64,000 nt of DNA, from the NCBI GenBank assembly GCA_963971405.1, contig OZ020485.1:1798001-1862000 (forward strand). Reading direction: 5' to 3'. Source of the DNA: Psococerastis gibbosa. Its lineage: Eukaryota > Arthropoda > Insecta > Psocodea > Psocidae. Positions 63,331 to 64,000 of the stretch are shown here, in pieces (the stretch's first letter is position 1; every line of letters begins with the position of its first letter). The notes under the pieces were generated by a model. That model made no database searches and was not told the DNA's origin. It saw only the letters and a program-made list of their open reading frames with translations. Both the position numbers and the translations under genes were made by a program.

Positions 63331-64000
63331 TAATAATGCCTCAGCATCCTAAATAAATAAATAAATAAATAAAATTTTGGCTTTATTACTACTACTTCTT
63401 GGTCTCTCATTTTCTAATTGATACTTGCATACCTCGTCATGTTTTTTCAGCTATATACAATACAGGTATGTTGTATTTTTTACGGTTGGGTTGAGTTCAA
63501 ATCAAATTGTATCTTGGATAGGTATGTCCCGTATTCAATTTTTTGTATTTTATAACAAATATATGAATTTCAGTATCCAATGTTTTCATCACTGCTTTGA
63601 ATTGATTTGTTAATTTATACTTTAATGTTAATCAAAAGTTGAAATTGGCTAAAACCTTATCAGGCTATAAATGCCCAGATACTCGTGTAAAGGAGCAACA
63701 TACTCGTCTCAGCCTCACTGTACAGGCTACGTCAGGCCTTACGTAAATATACGGTATGCAAAGGAGAAACTTGTGATTTTCAAGCTGTGTATAATATGTC
63801 ACAATATGCACCTGATTGTGGACTGGTATGGGTGACAAACAAAGTTGACAAGGATGAATTCTTCCTCAGAAAAACCTATAAATAAAATATAAACTCATGG
63901 AAGATGATGAAAGCAGTAAAGTTTCCCTGGATGCGAAGAAGGCTTTAGATATTGAGAAGGGAATTATTTGTGTAATACTACTAGTAGTATAATGGATTGA
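63331..64000. other. No recognisable gene; (AAAT)n tract
   Basis: (AAAT)n at 63350-63373, then AT-rich sequence to the window edge. No supported frame. Confidence 0.45.

Overview
This is a piece of an animal nuclear genome, AT-rich, with no operons and no long host reading frames. The content points to an invertebrate, perhaps an arthropod (a guess). It holds non-LTR retrotransposons of several clades, Penelope-like elements (PLEs) with GIY-YIG endonuclease, Ty3/gypsy pieces, hAT, Tc1/mariner-like and CACTA-like DNA transposons, many MITEs and microsatellites. I found no host protein gene, rRNA, functional tRNA or CRISPR array. The window is best read as a graveyard of nested mobile elements.

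Layout. 1-750: rearranged PLE copy holding a LINE tail with a 9-bp target duplication. 2-4.2 kb: LINE endonuclease relic, hAT transposase C-terminus, a 154-bp hammerhead-bearing insertion, and the first copy of an abundant ~0.9-kb repeat (RepA). 4.8-8.5 kb: a LINE RT relic and a 5'-truncated RNase H-bearing LINE (6205-8535, 13-bp target duplication). 13.2-22.6 kb: one near full-length LINE on the minus strand (ORF1, endonuclease, RT, 3' tail) interrupted by a MITE, a tRNA-derived SINE and a chimeric Ty3/gypsy-like element with apparently identical 825-bp LTRs. 23-32.6 kb: repeat families RepA and RepB, a large inverted repeat with a nested hAT MITE, and a palindromic PLE terminus. 33.3-36.2 kb: a CACTA-like non-autonomous element packed with ACGAAA/TTTCGT motifs. 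40.3-45.4 kb: two Tc1-like elements with ~0.5-kb terminal inverted repeats. 46-49.8 kb: a decayed Gag-protease-RT retroelement split by a PLE (16-bp target duplication). 50-57.3 kb: tandem repeats, hAT MITEs and a full RepA copy. 61.9-63.3 kb: two LINE relics, one holding a 198-bp palindromic hammerhead element.

Most interesting theme: hammerhead-ribozyme-like cores recur at six places. At least two (34.7 kb and 62.2 kb) keep every consensus core position. All relevant cores have a self-complementary stem III, as expected for ribozymes that work as dimers. Two short insertions (2916-3069 and 62153-62350) have 13-15 bp target duplications, hammerhead sequence, and a shared CCACGAAGTCAC box, so they look like retrozyme-like non-autonomous partners of PLEs. 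Hammerheads in PLE terminal repeats are known; the short box-bearing forms and their palindromic arrangement are what deserve follow-up.

All comparisons were made by eye within the window. Family names rest on motifs I recognise, not on database searches.
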